Shown: positions 34,173-42,376 of the stretch, piece after piece
Numbering within the stretch: the stretch's first letter is position 1
Layout of the letters: each line of letters starts with the position of its first letter
Assembly (NCBI RefSeq): GCF_001275385.1
Contig: NZ_LGIW01000015.1
Location: forward strand, 310,001-374,000
Source: Exiguobacterium sp. BMC-KP
GTDB taxonomy: Bacteria; Bacillota; Bacilli; Exiguobacteriales; Exiguobacteriaceae
Direction of reading: 5' to 3'
DNA: 64,000 nt
The notes under the pieces: model-generated
What the model was told of the DNA's origin: nothing
Database searches by the model: none
What the model saw: the letters and a program-made list of their open reading frames with translations, nothing else
Made by a program: the position numbers and the translations under genes

Positions 34173-35474
34173 ATGCGTATGGTAGATTTGATTGCAACAA
34201 AACGAGACGGTGGCGAACTCGCAACAGCTGATATTCAAGCAATGGTAGAAGGATTCACGAATGGTGAAATTCCAGATTATCAAATGTCAGCGATGTCGAT
34301 GGCGATTTTCTATCAAGGAATGTCAGATCGTGAAATCGCTGATTTGACGATGGCGATGGTCAACTCGGGTGACGTGATCGACCTTTCACGTATCCACGGG
34401 AAAAAAGTCGACAAACACTCAACAGGCGGTGTTGGTGATAAAATCAGTCTGATTGTTGCACCACTCGTTGCGTCAATCGGCATTCCGGTGGCGAAGATGA
34501 GCGGTCGTGGACTCGGTCACACTGGTGGAACAATCGACAAACTTGAAGCGTTCCCTGGTTTTGACGTTGAACTTTCAGAAGAAGCATTCGTCTCACAAGT
34601 CAACGACATCAAGATGGCGATCATCGGTCAAACAGGTAACTTGACGCCTGCAGACAAAAAACTCTACGCGCTTCGTGATGTTACGGCGACAGTAAACTCG
34701 ATCCCATTGATTGCAAGTTCAATCATGTCGAAAAAAATCGCAGCAGGAGCAGATAGTATCGTACTCGACGTTAAGACGGGTTCTGGTGCTTTCATGAAAT
34801 CGTTTGAAGATGCAAAAGCACTCGCGACAGAGATGGTCTCAATCGGTAAGAGTGTCAATCGTAAGACAGTTGCTGTCATTACGGACATGGATCAGCCGCT
34901 CGGCTTTGAAATCGGAAACGCAAATGAAGTCAAGGAAGCGATTGAAGTCCTTCAAGGGAAAGATGTCCGTGACTTGAAAGTCATCGCATTGACGATTGCT
35001 TCACACATGGCAGTCCTCGGTGAGTTCTACCCGACGTTCGATGAAGCATATGCGGATCTCGAAACACGTCTCGGTAACGGCGCAGCACTTGACGTCTTCA
35101 AGAAGTTCATCGCAGCTCAAGGTGGCGACGCTTCACTCGTTGACGACATGACAAAAGCACTTGAAACAAAATACGAAAAAACATTCGTCGCTTCAAAAGC
35201 GGGTTACGTCTCTGAAATCATCGCTGACGAAGTCGGTGTTGCAGCAATGATCCTCGGTGCAGGACGCGCGACGAAAGCAGATGAGATCGATCACGCAGCA
35301 AGCGTCACGTTACACAAAAAAGTCGGCGATCGTGTCGAAATCGGCGATGTCATCGCTACGCTTCGTTCAAACAAAGAAACGCTCGACCAAGCAATCGAAA
35401 AAATGGATCACGCGTATCACATCAGTGAAACGAAACCGGAAGCACGTCCGCTCGTTCACGCTGTCATCCAGTAA
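34173..35474 (+). CDS. pdp: pyrimidine-nucleoside phosphorylase
   Basis: A 433-residue thymidine/uridine/deoxyuridine phosphorylase. N-terminal helical domain, phosphate and nucleoside sites KHSTGGVGDK, MSGRGLGHTGGTIDKLE, DVKTGSGAFM, and the C-terminal domain (residues 345-433) with a barrel-sandwich fold. The family signature SGRGLGHTGGTIDKLE is intact. Last gene of the salvage operon, with AGGAGGAAC before its ATG and a terminator after. Confidence 0.94.
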   Translation: MRMVDLIATKRDGGELATADIQAMVEGFTNGEIPDYQMSAMSMAIFYQGMSDREIADLTMAMVNSGDVIDLSRIHGKKVDKHSTGGVGDKISLIVAPLVASIGIPVAKMSGRGLGHTGGTIDKLEAFPGFDVELSEEAFVSQVNDIKMAIIGQTGNLTPADKKLYALRDVTATVNSIPLIASSIMSKKIAAGADSIVLDVKTGSGAFMKSFEDAKALATEMVSIGKSVNRKTVAVITDMDQPLGFEIGNANEVKEAIEVLQGKDVRDLKVIALTIASHMAVLGEFYPTFDEAYADLETRLGNGAALDVFKKFIAAQGGDASLVDDMTKALETKYEKTFVASKAGYVSEIIADEVGVAAMILGAGRATKADEIDHAASVTLHKKVGDRVEIGDVIATLRSNKETLDQAIEKMDHAYHISETKPEARPLVHAVIQ

Positions 35475-35495
35475 TCCATCCGATAAGTAATATCT

Positions 35496-35527
35496 GAGTA
35501 GTGGACTTCGTCCGCTACTCTTTTTTT
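35496..35527 (+). terminator. terminator of the deoB-punA-pdp operon
   Basis: Eleven-pair stem GAGTAGTGGAC/GTCCGCTACTC (one G-T pair), loop TTC, seven T. Confidence 0.9.
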
Positions 35528-35578
35528 GTGATAAAATCAAAAGTGTAAAAATATGGATATGAGCAGAGGGGCGATCGT

Positions 35579-36229
35579 ATGAAACGTTGGTTCATCGTAA
35601 TTGCTAGTCTAGTTGGAGTCATCGGATGTGGAATGGTCATACTGGTCTTTGCCTTTTGGCAAAGTACGAATCCAGACGCAGAAAAAGAGACGAAAATAAA
35701 AAACGAAGCTAATATTTACTTAAAAAAGCAGAAGTACCTTTCAGAAGCGCAAGTGACCGGTAGTGTTTACGATAGTATGGGGAATTTTTCATTTGACTAT
35801 GCAGCACAAGCTGTTGACAAGAAAACGAATACAGAGTTTTTAATCTATCAGACTGAAGAGTCGGGTACATTCGTTGATTCGTATCATGCGTCACTTTGGG
35901 AAGATCAGTTAGAACAACGTATCATGCCGCCTACGCTTGAAAATACTGATGATGAATTAGACGTACACGTTTTATATGATAACGAAGAGGTCCAGCAACT
36001 TGGTGACGCGCGTTTTGATCCGAACGCTTATTTACGTGCTGAAGTGGCACCGACAATCTTAATTGATGTCCATCGTAAACGACATGAACAGGACAAAACA
36101 CGAATTAAAGAGTGGGTGAAGTCGTTGCGTGAACAAAAAATCCTTCGGCATATGACGGTCAAGGTAGACTATGTTTCAAAAAAGGGTGAATTACTGGAGA
36201 ACGGAAATTCGTTATTCGTGACGTTATAA
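35579..36229 (+). CDS. uncharacterised membrane-anchored or lipoprotein
   Basis: A 216-residue protein not recognised. Residues 5-28 form one hydrophobic segment (WFIVIASLVGVIGCGMVILV). VIGC fits a lipobox, but the hydrophobic run continues beyond the Cys, so a plain membrane anchor is at least as likely. The rest is hydrophilic and predicted extracytoplasmic, with basic and acidic stretches and no catalytic motif. ATG 35580-region start at 35579 follows AGAGGGGCGATCGT. It stands alone between the salvage operon and the carboxypeptidase gene. Confidence 0.65.
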   Translation: MKRWFIVIASLVGVIGCGMVILVFAFWQSTNPDAEKETKIKNEANIYLKKQKYLSEAQVTGSVYDSMGNFSFDYAAQAVDKKTNTEFLIYQTEESGTFVDSYHASLWEDQLEQRIMPPTLENTDDELDVHVLYDNEEVQQLGDARFDPNAYLRAEVAPTILIDVHRKRHEQDKTRIKEWVKSLREQKILRHMTVKVDYVSKKGELLENGNSLFVTL

Positions 36230-36312
36230 AGTGAACTGAAAAAGCGGGAGTGTGCGCTTTTTGTTCGATTTGTTATACTGGAAATACTTGTAATGAAAAA
36301 GGGGGAACTTTC

Positions 36313-37317
36313 ATGAAACCACCACGTCTACGAAAAGGGGATAAGATTGCTATCGTCTCACCTGCGTCTGCAGTTGCGGCATACGTGCCACGTCGTCTCG
36401 CACGCGGTATCGCGACACTTGAAAAAATGGGGTTCGAGGTCGTCTTGATGCCGAATGCAACAGCTGTCCATAGTCATACGGCAGGAACGATCGGCGAACG
36501 TCTGCAGGACTTACATATGGCGTTTGCCGACCCAACAATCAAGGCAATCATCTCAACGATCGGTGGGTTTAACTCGCACCAGTTGCTCGACGAACTTGAT
36601 TATGAGTTGATTCGGAACAACCCGAAGATTTTCGTCGGATTCAGTGACATCACAGCGCTGTTTGCTGGCATCTATCAGAAGACGGGACTGACAACTTTCG
36701 TTGGACCAGCGCTACTGACACAGTTCGGTCAATTCGATGGTCTTGATCCGTATACGGAAGAGTCGTTTAATCGTACGTTCATGCAGACGGAACCAATCGG
36801 TCGGATCGAAGCGTCTGAAGAGTGGACGGACGAAATCTTACGCTGGGATGTCGCGGACGACCGAAGACGAGAGCATCACCCGAATGCAGGATACACGATC
36901 GTCAAGACGGGCGTCGCAGAAGGACCGATTTTAACGGGGAACACGGGAACACTTTTGCTGCTTGCTGGAACACCATACTTGCCATCATTTGATGGTGTCG
37001 TCTTGATGCTTGAGGATGACGAGAGTGAGACGCCGGAAACAATCGACCGGTATTTCACGCAATTACGACACATGGGTGCATATGACAAGATTGCAGCACT
37101 TGTCGTTGGACGTTTCCCGCGCAAAGTCGATTTTGATCCCGATTTTCCGCTCAAAGACATTATTCTGCGCGCAACGCGTGGCTATGATTTCCCAATCATT
37201 CTTGATGCAGACTTCGGACATACGGATCCTGTTGCGACACTTGCGAATGGAGTACGGATTCATGTCGAAGCGACGGATTCGGTCACACTCGATATTTTAG
37301 AAGCGGCCGTCGAGTAA
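36313..37317 (+). CDS. LD-carboxypeptidase (peptidase S66, LdcA/MccF-like)
   Basis: A 334-residue serine peptidase that trims tetrapeptide stems in cell wall recycling, or a MccF-type enzyme that inactivates peptide-nucleotide toxins; the two cannot be separated here. The catalytic Ser is in VGFSDITALF, Glu in LEDDESETPE and His in DADFGHTDP. N-terminal LRKGDKIAIVSPAS is typical. ATG 36313 follows AAAGGGGGAACTTTC; the frame extending to 36250 has no such site. No signal peptide, so cytoplasmic. Confidence 0.88.
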   Translation: MKPPRLRKGDKIAIVSPASAVAAYVPRRLARGIATLEKMGFEVVLMPNATAVHSHTAGTIGERLQDLHMAFADPTIKAIISTIGGFNSHQLLDELDYELIRNNPKIFVGFSDITALFAGIYQKTGLTTFVGPALLTQFGQFDGLDPYTEESFNRTFMQTEPIGRIEASEEWTDEILRWDVADDRRREHHPNAGYTIVKTGVAEGPILTGNTGTLLLLAGTPYLPSFDGVVLMLEDDESETPETIDRYFTQLRHMGAYDKIAALVVGRFPRKVDFDPDFPLKDIILRATRGYDFPIILDADFGHTDPVATLANGVRIHVEATDSVTLDILEAAVE

Positions 37318-37420
37318 AAAGGTCTGCACGACGTCCTGAAATTTGGTACACTGTACCATGGAATCACGATCTTGAATCGTGACGAATCTCTTGCTGAAAA
37401 GCACGAAAGGTTGGTCAAAC

Positions 37421-37858
37421 ATGCAAAAAACTGGTCATATCTTATTAGAAGATGGAAATAAAATCGAATTCGAATTGTTCAACAATGAAGCACCGATCAC
37501 GACTGAAAACTTCGAAAGCCTTGCAAACTCGAACTTCTACGATGGATTAAACTTCCACCGTGTCATCCCAGGCTTCGTCTCACAAGGCGGATGCCCAATC
37601 GGAAACGGTACAGGCGGTTCAGGAAAAACAATTCCTTGCGAAACGTCAACATCGTACCCACACAAACACAAAGCCGGTTCACTCTCGATGGCACACGCTG
37701 GTCGCGATACAGGATCAAGCCAGTTCTTCATCGTACATGAGCCACAACCGCATCTCGATGGCGTACACACGGTCTTCGGACAAGTGACTTCAGGTCTCGA
37801 ACATGCACAAAAAATGAAGCAAGGCGCTGGCATCAAAGAAATCCGCGTCGAAGCGTAA
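37421..37858 (+). CDS. ppiB: peptidyl-prolyl cis-trans isomerase, cyclophilin type
   Basis: A 145-residue cytoplasmic cyclophilin. Active-site Arg in [13 protein letters not shown], then [28 protein letters not shown] and [12 protein letters not shown]. Matches the short PpiB class of Bacillus. ATG 37421 follows GAAAGG; the longer frame from 37379 has no site. Upstream lie a GGTACACTGTACC palindrome (37345) and a TCACGAT/ATCGTGA dyad (37364-37382) of unknown meaning. Confidence 0.92.
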   Translation: MQKTGHILLEDGNKIEFELFNNEAPITTENFESLANSNFYDGLNFHRVIPGFVSQGGCPIGNGTGGSGKTIPCETSTSYPHKHKAGSLSMAHAGRDTGSSQFFIVHEPQPHLDGVHTVFGQVTSGLEHAQKMKQGAGIKEIRVEA

Positions 37859-37865
37859 GTTCTTG

Positions 37866-37900
37866 CTCCTCTTCGAACGTTCGAAGAGGAGTTTTTCTTT
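37866..37900 (+). terminator. terminator of ppiB
   Basis: Perfect 13-bp stem CTCCTCTTCGAAC and complement with almost no loop, followed by T run. Confidence 0.88.
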
Positions 37901-37916
37901 TTTTAGATCCGGGTAC
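37891..37916 (+). promoter_or_regulatory. sigma-B-type promoter of the YfkM-like gene
   Basis: GTTTTT-N14-GGGTAC. The -35 box is made from the T run of the ppiB terminator. The start codon is 40 bases downstream. Confidence 0.65.
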
Positions 37917-37955
37917 AATCAGTAAGGGAAGTTAACTCGAAAAGGAGTGTTCGTC

Positions 37956-38483
37956 ATGCGTTTAGAAGGAAAACGAATCATCCAAGTCGTCAGCAATGAC
38001 TTCGAGGATTTGGAATTATGGTATCCTGTCCATCGCTTACGTGAAGAAGGGGCAATCGTCGACATCGTCGGTGAGAAGGCGGATGAGACATATATTGGGA
38101 AGTACGGTGTTCCGATCAAATCGAATAAGACGTTTGACGAGATCAATCCAGCCGAATACGATGCGATCCTTGTTCCGGGTGGTTGGTCGCCCGATCTATT
38201 ACGTCGCTTTGACTCTGTCCTGAATATGGTCCGGCATTTTAATCAGAACAAACAACCGATCGGTCAAATTTGTCATGCTGGTTGGGTGCTGATCTCTGCA
38301 GGCATCTTAAAAGGTGTCAACGTCACGAGTACGCCAGGGATCAAAGATGATATGACGAATGCTGGCGCTATTTGGCATGACGAGGCAGTCGTCGTTGACG
38401 GACATATCGTCTCGAGCCGTCGTCCGCCCGATTTACCGGACTACATGCGTGCCTTCATCCAAGTGATGGAAGAACAAGCATGA
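37956..38483 (+). CDS. DJ-1/PfpI family stress protein, YfkM-like
   Basis: A 175-residue class I amidotransferase-fold protein of the PfpI/YhbO/YfkM group. Glu in SNDFEDLELWYP, catalytic Cys in GQICHAGWVLISAG, ILVPGGWSPDLLR loop. Described roles of relatives are protease, deglycase or stress protectant; activity is uncertain. B. subtilis YfkM is a general stress protein, and the sigma-B-type promoter here agrees. ATG 37956 follows AAAAGGAGTGTTCGTC. Confidence 0.88.
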   Translation: MRLEGKRIIQVVSNDFEDLELWYPVHRLREEGAIVDIVGEKADETYIGKYGVPIKSNKTFDEINPAEYDAILVPGGWSPDLLRRFDSVLNMVRHFNQNKQPIGQICHAGWVLISAGILKGVNVTSTPGIKDDMTNAGAIWHDEAVVVDGHIVSSRRPPDLPDYMRAFIQVMEEQA

Positions 38484-38488
38484 TTCAG

Positions 38489-38525
38489 ATGCAGGGGGAC
38501 GTCAGGTGACGGACTCCTGCATTTT
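38489..38525 (+). terminator. terminator-like hairpin after the YfkM-like gene
   Basis: ATGCAGG/CCTGCAT outer stem with an inner GTC/GAC pair, followed by TTTT. Confidence 0.6.
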
Positions 38526-38573
38526 GGGTGGATTATGAAAAAAATGCAGTAATTCTGTGTGAGAAGGTGTAGA

Positions 38574-38630
38574 ATGAATGAGTCTCAGTCGTTCATACTC
38601 CTGAGAGTTGTTGAAATTAGGAAGGTGTAG
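38574..38630 (+). other. possible 18-codon leader ORF before ribT
   Basis: ATG 38574 preceded by GAAGGTG encodes MNESQSFILLRVVEIRKV and stops six bases before the ribT ATG. The same 13 bases GAAGGTGTAGAAT precede both starts (38563 and 38621), so this may be a small duplication rather than a functional leader. Confidence 0.2.
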
Positions 38631-38636
38631 AATCAC

Positions 38637-38984
38637 ATGCTAGTAAAATATAAGAAGTTGAATGAACGGACCGCGATGGGGCTGATTGCCTTCTCGTGCG
38701 AAGTGAAGGATCCGAAGTATTTGCTTGAAACGGTTCAAGCCTATGAACAGGAAGAAGACCAACGCTTGTATTTGTACAAACAAGATGAGGATTTCGTTGG
38801 TGTCATCGGGTTTCAATTGATGGATGGCCATGCTGAATTGAAACATATCGCATTATCACCGTCTTTCCGAGGAGAACGCATGTCGTATCTCTTACTCGAT
38901 GAAGCAGCAAAGTTGCTTCGAACGGATATTACAGGTGCGACCGAAGAGACGCAACGCCTCGTCGACAAATGGAAAAATCAATAA
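38637..38984 (+). CDS. ribT: RibT, GNAT-fold acetyltransferase-like protein
   Basis: A 115-residue GNAT-fold protein. The opening LVKYKKLNERTAMGLIAFS, QEEDQRLYLYKQDEDFVGVIGF, and LKHIALSPSFRGERMSYLLLDE with the acetyl-CoA loop follow Bacillus RibT. In B. subtilis it closes the riboflavin operon, and its acceptor is unknown. Here the rib genes and their FMN riboswitch are absent, but the following order (ypuF-like, scpA, scpB, rluB) is kept, so identity rests on both sequence and position. Confidence 0.85.
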   Translation: MLVKYKKLNERTAMGLIAFSCEVKDPKYLLETVQAYEQEEDQRLYLYKQDEDFVGVIGFQLMDGHAELKHIALSPSFRGERMSYLLLDEAAKLLRTDITGATEETQRLVDKWKNQ

Positions 38985-38986
38985 AA

Positions 38987-39017
38987 AGACCGGTCCATGG
39001 CTTAGATGGACCGGTCT
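38987..39017. terminator. shared hairpin terminator, ribT and DUF309 gene
   Basis: Twelve-bp perfect stem AGACCGGTCCAT and complement around GGCTTAG. T run on the minus strand. The hairpin overlaps the last codons and the stop (39002-39004) of the DUF309 gene. Confidence 0.8.
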
Positions 39018-39466
39018 CTTCGGTTTTGTAGCGCTTCTTGTCGTGCCGTAACGACGTCCGTCCGGTCACGCAAGCGGTGTTTATGTGTTACGTAGTCGAG
39101 ATCAGGTGCTGTCGCTTCAAGGGCAACGTTCCGAACGATATCTGGAAAAACCGGCAACGGAATATGACGGTAGACCGGATCTGTGAAGCGATCGCGATGA
39201 TCGAGCAAGCGCGTGGCATCGATACCAGAAGCAATTAGTGCTGCTCGGTGGCGTTCAATTTTATCGAATGCCTTACTGTACGTCCGCTGTGCACCTGCTT
39301 GGTTACCACGTCGATGATGATAGCGGGCAACGGCGAGCTGGATTAGACCGACAAGTGCTTCATCCTGGCGTTGTCCTTCCTGCCAAACTTCTTCTAAGAT
39401 TTCATGGCACTCGAAGTAATCGTGCCGGATGTTGAATTCAAATACGAATCGCTCAATCGGATTCAT
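39002..39466 (-). CDS. DUF309 protein (YpuF-like)
   Basis: A 154-residue helical protein of the DUF309/YpuF family. Motif FNIRHDYFECHEILEEVWQ, then ALVGLIQLAVARYHHRRGN, which carry the conserved His/Glu residues of the family. Its function is unknown. In Bacillus ypuF lies between ribT and scpA in the same direction; here it is inverted relative to both. ATG 39466 follows AGAGGTGATTCC. The extended C-terminus (HKHRLRDRTDVV...) is rich in Arg. Confidence 0.8.
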   Translation of the reverse strand: MNPIERFVFEFNIRHDYFECHEILEEVWQEGQRQDEALVGLIQLAVARYHHRRGNQAGAQRTYSKAFDKIERHRAALIASGIDATRLLDHRDRFTDPVYRHIPLPVFPDIVRNVALEATAPDLDYVTHKHRLRDRTDVVTARQEALQNRRDRSI

Positions 39467-39516
39467 GGAATCACCTCTTACTTGGAATATAACATAGTCG
39501 AACCTATCAGTTGTAT

Positions 39517-39524
39517 GGTATACT
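39517..39524 (+). promoter_or_regulatory. extended -10 promoter of scpA
   Basis: TGGTATACT: TATACT at 39519-39524 with a TG one base before. No good -35 box is visible. Confidence 0.45.
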
Positions 39525-39558
39525 AAGGCGCAAAAAACGTTGATGGGCAGGGAGAATC

Positions 39559-40314
39559 ATGGAATCATACAGTGTAAAGATGGATGCGTTTGAAGGCCCG
39601 CTGGACTTGCTGTTACACTTGGTTGGTAAATTAGAAATCGATATTTATGATATATCCGTTTCCATGGTGACGGATCAATATGTGTCCTATATCCGTGCAA
39701 TGCAACATCTTGAATTAGATGTTGCTAGTGAATATCTTGTCATGGCAGCGACGCTGTTGCAACTCAAAAGCAAACAACTCTTGCCGATTGAACAGACGGA
39801 ATACGATGAGATTCCCGATTTCGAAGAAGAACCGACACGAGAAGGTCTGATCCAACAGTTGATCGAGTATAAAGCGTATAAGGAAGCAGCCCTCGTCCTA
39901 AAAGAAAAGGAAGAGGCGCGGCTTGAACTGTTCTCGAAACAACCGGAGGATTTGATGCGTTATCTCGATACGGATGCGCAAGAGTATAATGGTACGTTAT
40001 CATTAAGTGATTTATTACGCGCCTATGAAAAAATGCGCCAACGGGAAGCTTGGAAGGTACGTCGCTCGAAGACGGTCAAACGAGAAGAACGGTCGCTTGA
40101 ACAACAAATGGAGTCCGTCGCTCGTTACGTCGCGACCCGGGAACGTACGACATTCTTCGGCTTTTTTGCGGAGCAACCGACAGTCGAAGAGCTGGTCGTC
40201 AGCTTCCTCGCCGTCCTAGAACTCGTGAAGCAACGTGTCATTGATTGTGAACAGATGACCGATGACATTTTGTTGCGGAGCATGGTGAAGGAGGAGAGTC
40301 AGATTGGCGTATGA
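39559..40314 (+). CDS. scpA: segregation and condensation protein ScpA
   Basis: A 251-residue kleisin that bridges the SMC heads. N-terminal signature [27 protein letters not shown] and the [21 protein letters not shown] helix bind the SMC neck; a charged middle; the C-terminal winged-helix region contacts the other SMC head. Forms the SMC-ScpA-ScpB condensin that moves and compacts the chromosome. Overlaps scpB by 11 bases. Confidence 0.94.
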   Translation: MESYSVKMDAFEGPLDLLLHLVGKLEIDIYDISVSMVTDQYVSYIRAMQHLELDVASEYLVMAATLLQLKSKQLLPIEQTEYDEIPDFEEEPTREGLIQQLIEYKAYKEAALVLKEKEEARLELFSKQPEDLMRYLDTDAQEYNGTLSLSDLLRAYEKMRQREAWKVRRSKTVKREERSLEQQMESVARYVATRERTTFFGFFAEQPTVEELVVSFLAVLELVKQRVIDCEQMTDDILLRSMVKEESQIGV

Positions 40315-40876
40315 ACATATCATTGAGAGCCTGTTATTCGTCGTTGGTGATGATGGCATCGATCCACGTGGTCTCAGTCAAGCGTTAGAGATCAGTGAAG
40401 CGGCAGCGCGTGAGCAGTTGCTGGCTCTTCAGTCGACGTTCGAAGCAGAGCAACGTGTGCTCCAAATCGTGGAATCAGGTGGTGTCTTTAAGATGGTGAC
40501 ACGAAAAGAAATGTCACCGTACATTCAGGCATATGCCGGTTCGCTGGCAGAAGACTCCTTGTCTCGAGCGGCGATGGAGACACTCGTCATCATCGCCTAT
40601 AAACAACCCGTCACGCGTGCCGACATCGAGGTCGTCCGTGGCGTCAAGACGGAACGCGTCATCCATACGTTAAGTGCAAAAGGTTTGATTGAAGAAGCGG
40701 GACGTGCCAAAGGCGTCGGTCGCGCAAAATTGTATAAAACGACGGATCATTTCTTGGACCATTTTGGTCTGAACAGTATTGAAGAGTTACCACCACTCGA
40801 GTTTGAAGAAACGTTTGAGTCGGATGGGGATCTCTTCTTCCGAAATGATCCTTCATTAGAGGAGAGAGTGAATTAA
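40304..40876 (+). CDS. scpB: segregation and condensation protein ScpB
   Basis: A 190-residue protein of two winged helices ([47 protein letters not shown]-type core with VRGV). Dimerises on ScpA within the condensin complex. TTG start at 40304 preceded by AGGAGGAGAG. Stops one base into the rluB start (TAATGG). Confidence 0.94.
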   Translation: MAYEHIIESLLFVVGDDGIDPRGLSQALEISEAAAREQLLALQSTFEAEQRVLQIVESGGVFKMVTRKEMSPYIQAYAGSLAEDSLSRAAMETLVIIAYKQPVTRADIEVVRGVKTERVIHTLSAKGLIEEAGRAKGVGRAKLYKTTDHFLDHFGLNSIEELPPLEFEETFESDGDLFFRNDPSLEERVN

Positions 40877-41637
40877 TGGAACGGTTACAAAAAATTATCG
40901 CACAAGCAGGTGTCGCTTCGCGGCGTAAAGCAGAGGAATTGATCACAGAAGGTCGCGTCAAGGTCAATGGAAAAGTCATCACGGAGCTCGGAACGAAAGT
41001 TGGAGCGCGTGCTGAAGTGGAAGTAGACGGCGTCAAGCTTGAGCGTGAAGAGCATGTTTACTACATGCTCTATAAACCAACAGGTGTTGTTTCAACGGTT
41101 GACGACGATAAAGGACGTAAGACGGTCGTCGATCTCGTACCACCTGGACACCGTGTTTTCCCGGTCGGTCGTCTGGATTACAATACGAGCGGTCTTCTAT
41201 TAATGACGAACGACGGAGAATTCTCAAATCTCTTGCTTCATCCGAAGTATAAGGTTCCAAAACGTTATATCGTCAAGATTAAAGGCGTACCGGAATACTA
41301 TCACGTCAAAGGTCTAGAAAAAGGCGTCGTCCTACCGGATGGTTTTAAAACAGGTAAGGCACGTGTCGAGATGCGTGACATCGATAAGAAGAAAAACACA
41401 GCCATTCTTGAAATGGTCATTTACGAAGGGCATAACCGTCAAGTGCGTCAGATGGTCGAGACACTCGGTTCGGAAGTCTTGAAGTTGAAACGTGAACAGT
41501 TCGGCTTCTTGACACTTGCAGGTCTTACTTCTGGTGAGTGGCGTGAACTTTCAAAAAAAGAAGTCAATCAATTGCGTGAGCTAGCGGATCCAGCCGCTCC
41601 GCCTACGAAAAGACGTAAGAACACAAAAAAACGTTAA
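40876..41637 (+). CDS. rluB: 23S rRNA pseudouridine synthase RluB
   Basis: A 253-residue RsuA/RluB/E/F-family enzyme that makes pseudouridine in 23S rRNA helix 93 region. N-terminal S4 domain (LQKIIAQAGVASRRKAEELITEGRV), catalytic Asp in VGRLDYNTSGLLLMTNDGE, then EGHNRQVRQM. Basic C-terminal tail. Directly coupled to scpB. In Bacillus dacB, spmA and spmB lie between scpB and rluB; here they are missing. Confidence 0.93.
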   Translation: MERLQKIIAQAGVASRRKAEELITEGRVKVNGKVITELGTKVGARAEVEVDGVKLEREEHVYYMLYKPTGVVSTVDDDKGRKTVVDLVPPGHRVFPVGRLDYNTSGLLLMTNDGEFSNLLLHPKYKVPKRYIVKIKGVPEYYHVKGLEKGVVLPDGFKTGKARVEMRDIDKKKNTAILEMVIYEGHNRQVRQMVETLGSEVLKLKREQFGFLTLAGLTSGEWRELSKKEVNQLRELADPAAPPTKRRKNTKKR

Positions 41638-41650
41638 TTTGTAAAGCGAG

Positions 41651-41688
41651 AAGCTCATCCTCCGGGTTGAGTTTTCTTTTTTTGTGAC
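41651..41688 (+). terminator. weak terminator between rluB and resA
   Basis: Imperfect stem AAGCTCATCC/GGGTTGAGTTT (one T-T mismatch, one G-T pair), loop TCCG, then CTTTTTTT. Confidence 0.55.
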
Positions 41689-41713
41689 AAAACGATTAAC
41701 GAATTTCACATTT

Positions 41714-41743
41714 TGTCAACGTTTAAGCGATTTCAAGTACAAT
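41714..41743 (+). promoter_or_regulatory. resA promoter with cre-like site
   Basis: TTGTCA-N18-TACAAT. Between the boxes lies GTTTAAGCGATTTCA (41721-41735), which matches the CcpA cre consensus at 13 of 15. The res operon is known to be glucose-repressed in B. subtilis, so a cre here is plausible. Confidence 0.5.
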
Positions 41744-41763
41744 ATGGGTGGAGGCGGTAAAAT

Positions 41764-42354
41764 ATGAAAAAAACGAAACAAAATCCGGAAGAACGCTTAG
41801 CAGCGGCCCAGCAGAAAAAGAAGAAACGCTCTTTCTGGCGTCTGATGATCATGACGATGGTCTTGTTCGCCGGCGCTGTCGTCATCATGCAATTCGTCGA
41901 TCAAGCGACACGTGATAAAAACGGTCGTGTCATGGCAGGCGATGATGCCCCTGGTTTCGCACTCGTCGATTTATATGGTGAGAAACAGCACTCAATGGAC
42001 GAGTATAAAGGAAAAGGACTTTTACTCAATTTCTGGGGAACATTCTGTGAACCATGTAAGAAAGAGATGCCTTTGATCAATGATAACTACAAAATGATGC
42101 AAGACCAAGGTGTCAATTTCGTAGCAGTCAATGTCGGTGAAACACCAGTTCGTGTCTCAAGCTTTATTAAGGATATCGGCGGAACGGACTATCCGATCCT
42201 CATGGATACGAACAGTTCTGTTGAGAAGGCTTACGGGATATACAACTTGCCTGTGACATTCATCATCAATAAAAAAGGTGAGGTCGTCGAGAAATACGAA
42301 GGTGAGATTGATCAAGCGAAGCTCGAAGAGATGGTGAAGAAGGCGAACGAGTAA
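41764..42354 (+). CDS. resA: thiol-disulfide oxidoreductase ResA
   Basis: A 196-residue membrane-anchored thioredoxin-like protein. Basic N-terminus, one helix (LMIMTMVLFAGAVVIMQFV, about residues 28-46), then an extracytoplasmic domain with the redox pair FWGTFCEPCKKEMP (CEPC) and the cis-proline loop LPVTFIINKKG. It keeps apocytochrome c cysteines reduced for haem ligation. First gene of resABC. Confidence 0.94.
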   Translation: MKKTKQNPEERLAAAQQKKKKRSFWRLMIMTMVLFAGAVVIMQFVDQATRDKNGRVMAGDDAPGFALVDLYGEKQHSMDEYKGKGLLLNFWGTFCEPCKKEMPLINDNYKMMQDQGVNFVAVNVGETPVRVSSFIKDIGGTDYPILMDTNSSVEKAYGIYNLPVTFIINKKGEVVEKYEGEIDQAKLEEMVKKANE

Positions 42355-42376
42355 CGCATCGAAGGGGGATTTAAGG

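Noticed and set aside
37537-37836. 99-residue Cys-rich minus-strand frame inside ppiB
   Set aside because: Antisense shadow of a well-conserved cyclophilin gene, no ribosome binding site.
38484-38636. FMN riboswitch before ribT
   Set aside because: The gap is 153 bases, shows only a terminator hairpin and a possible leader, and has none of the conserved RFN junction sequences.
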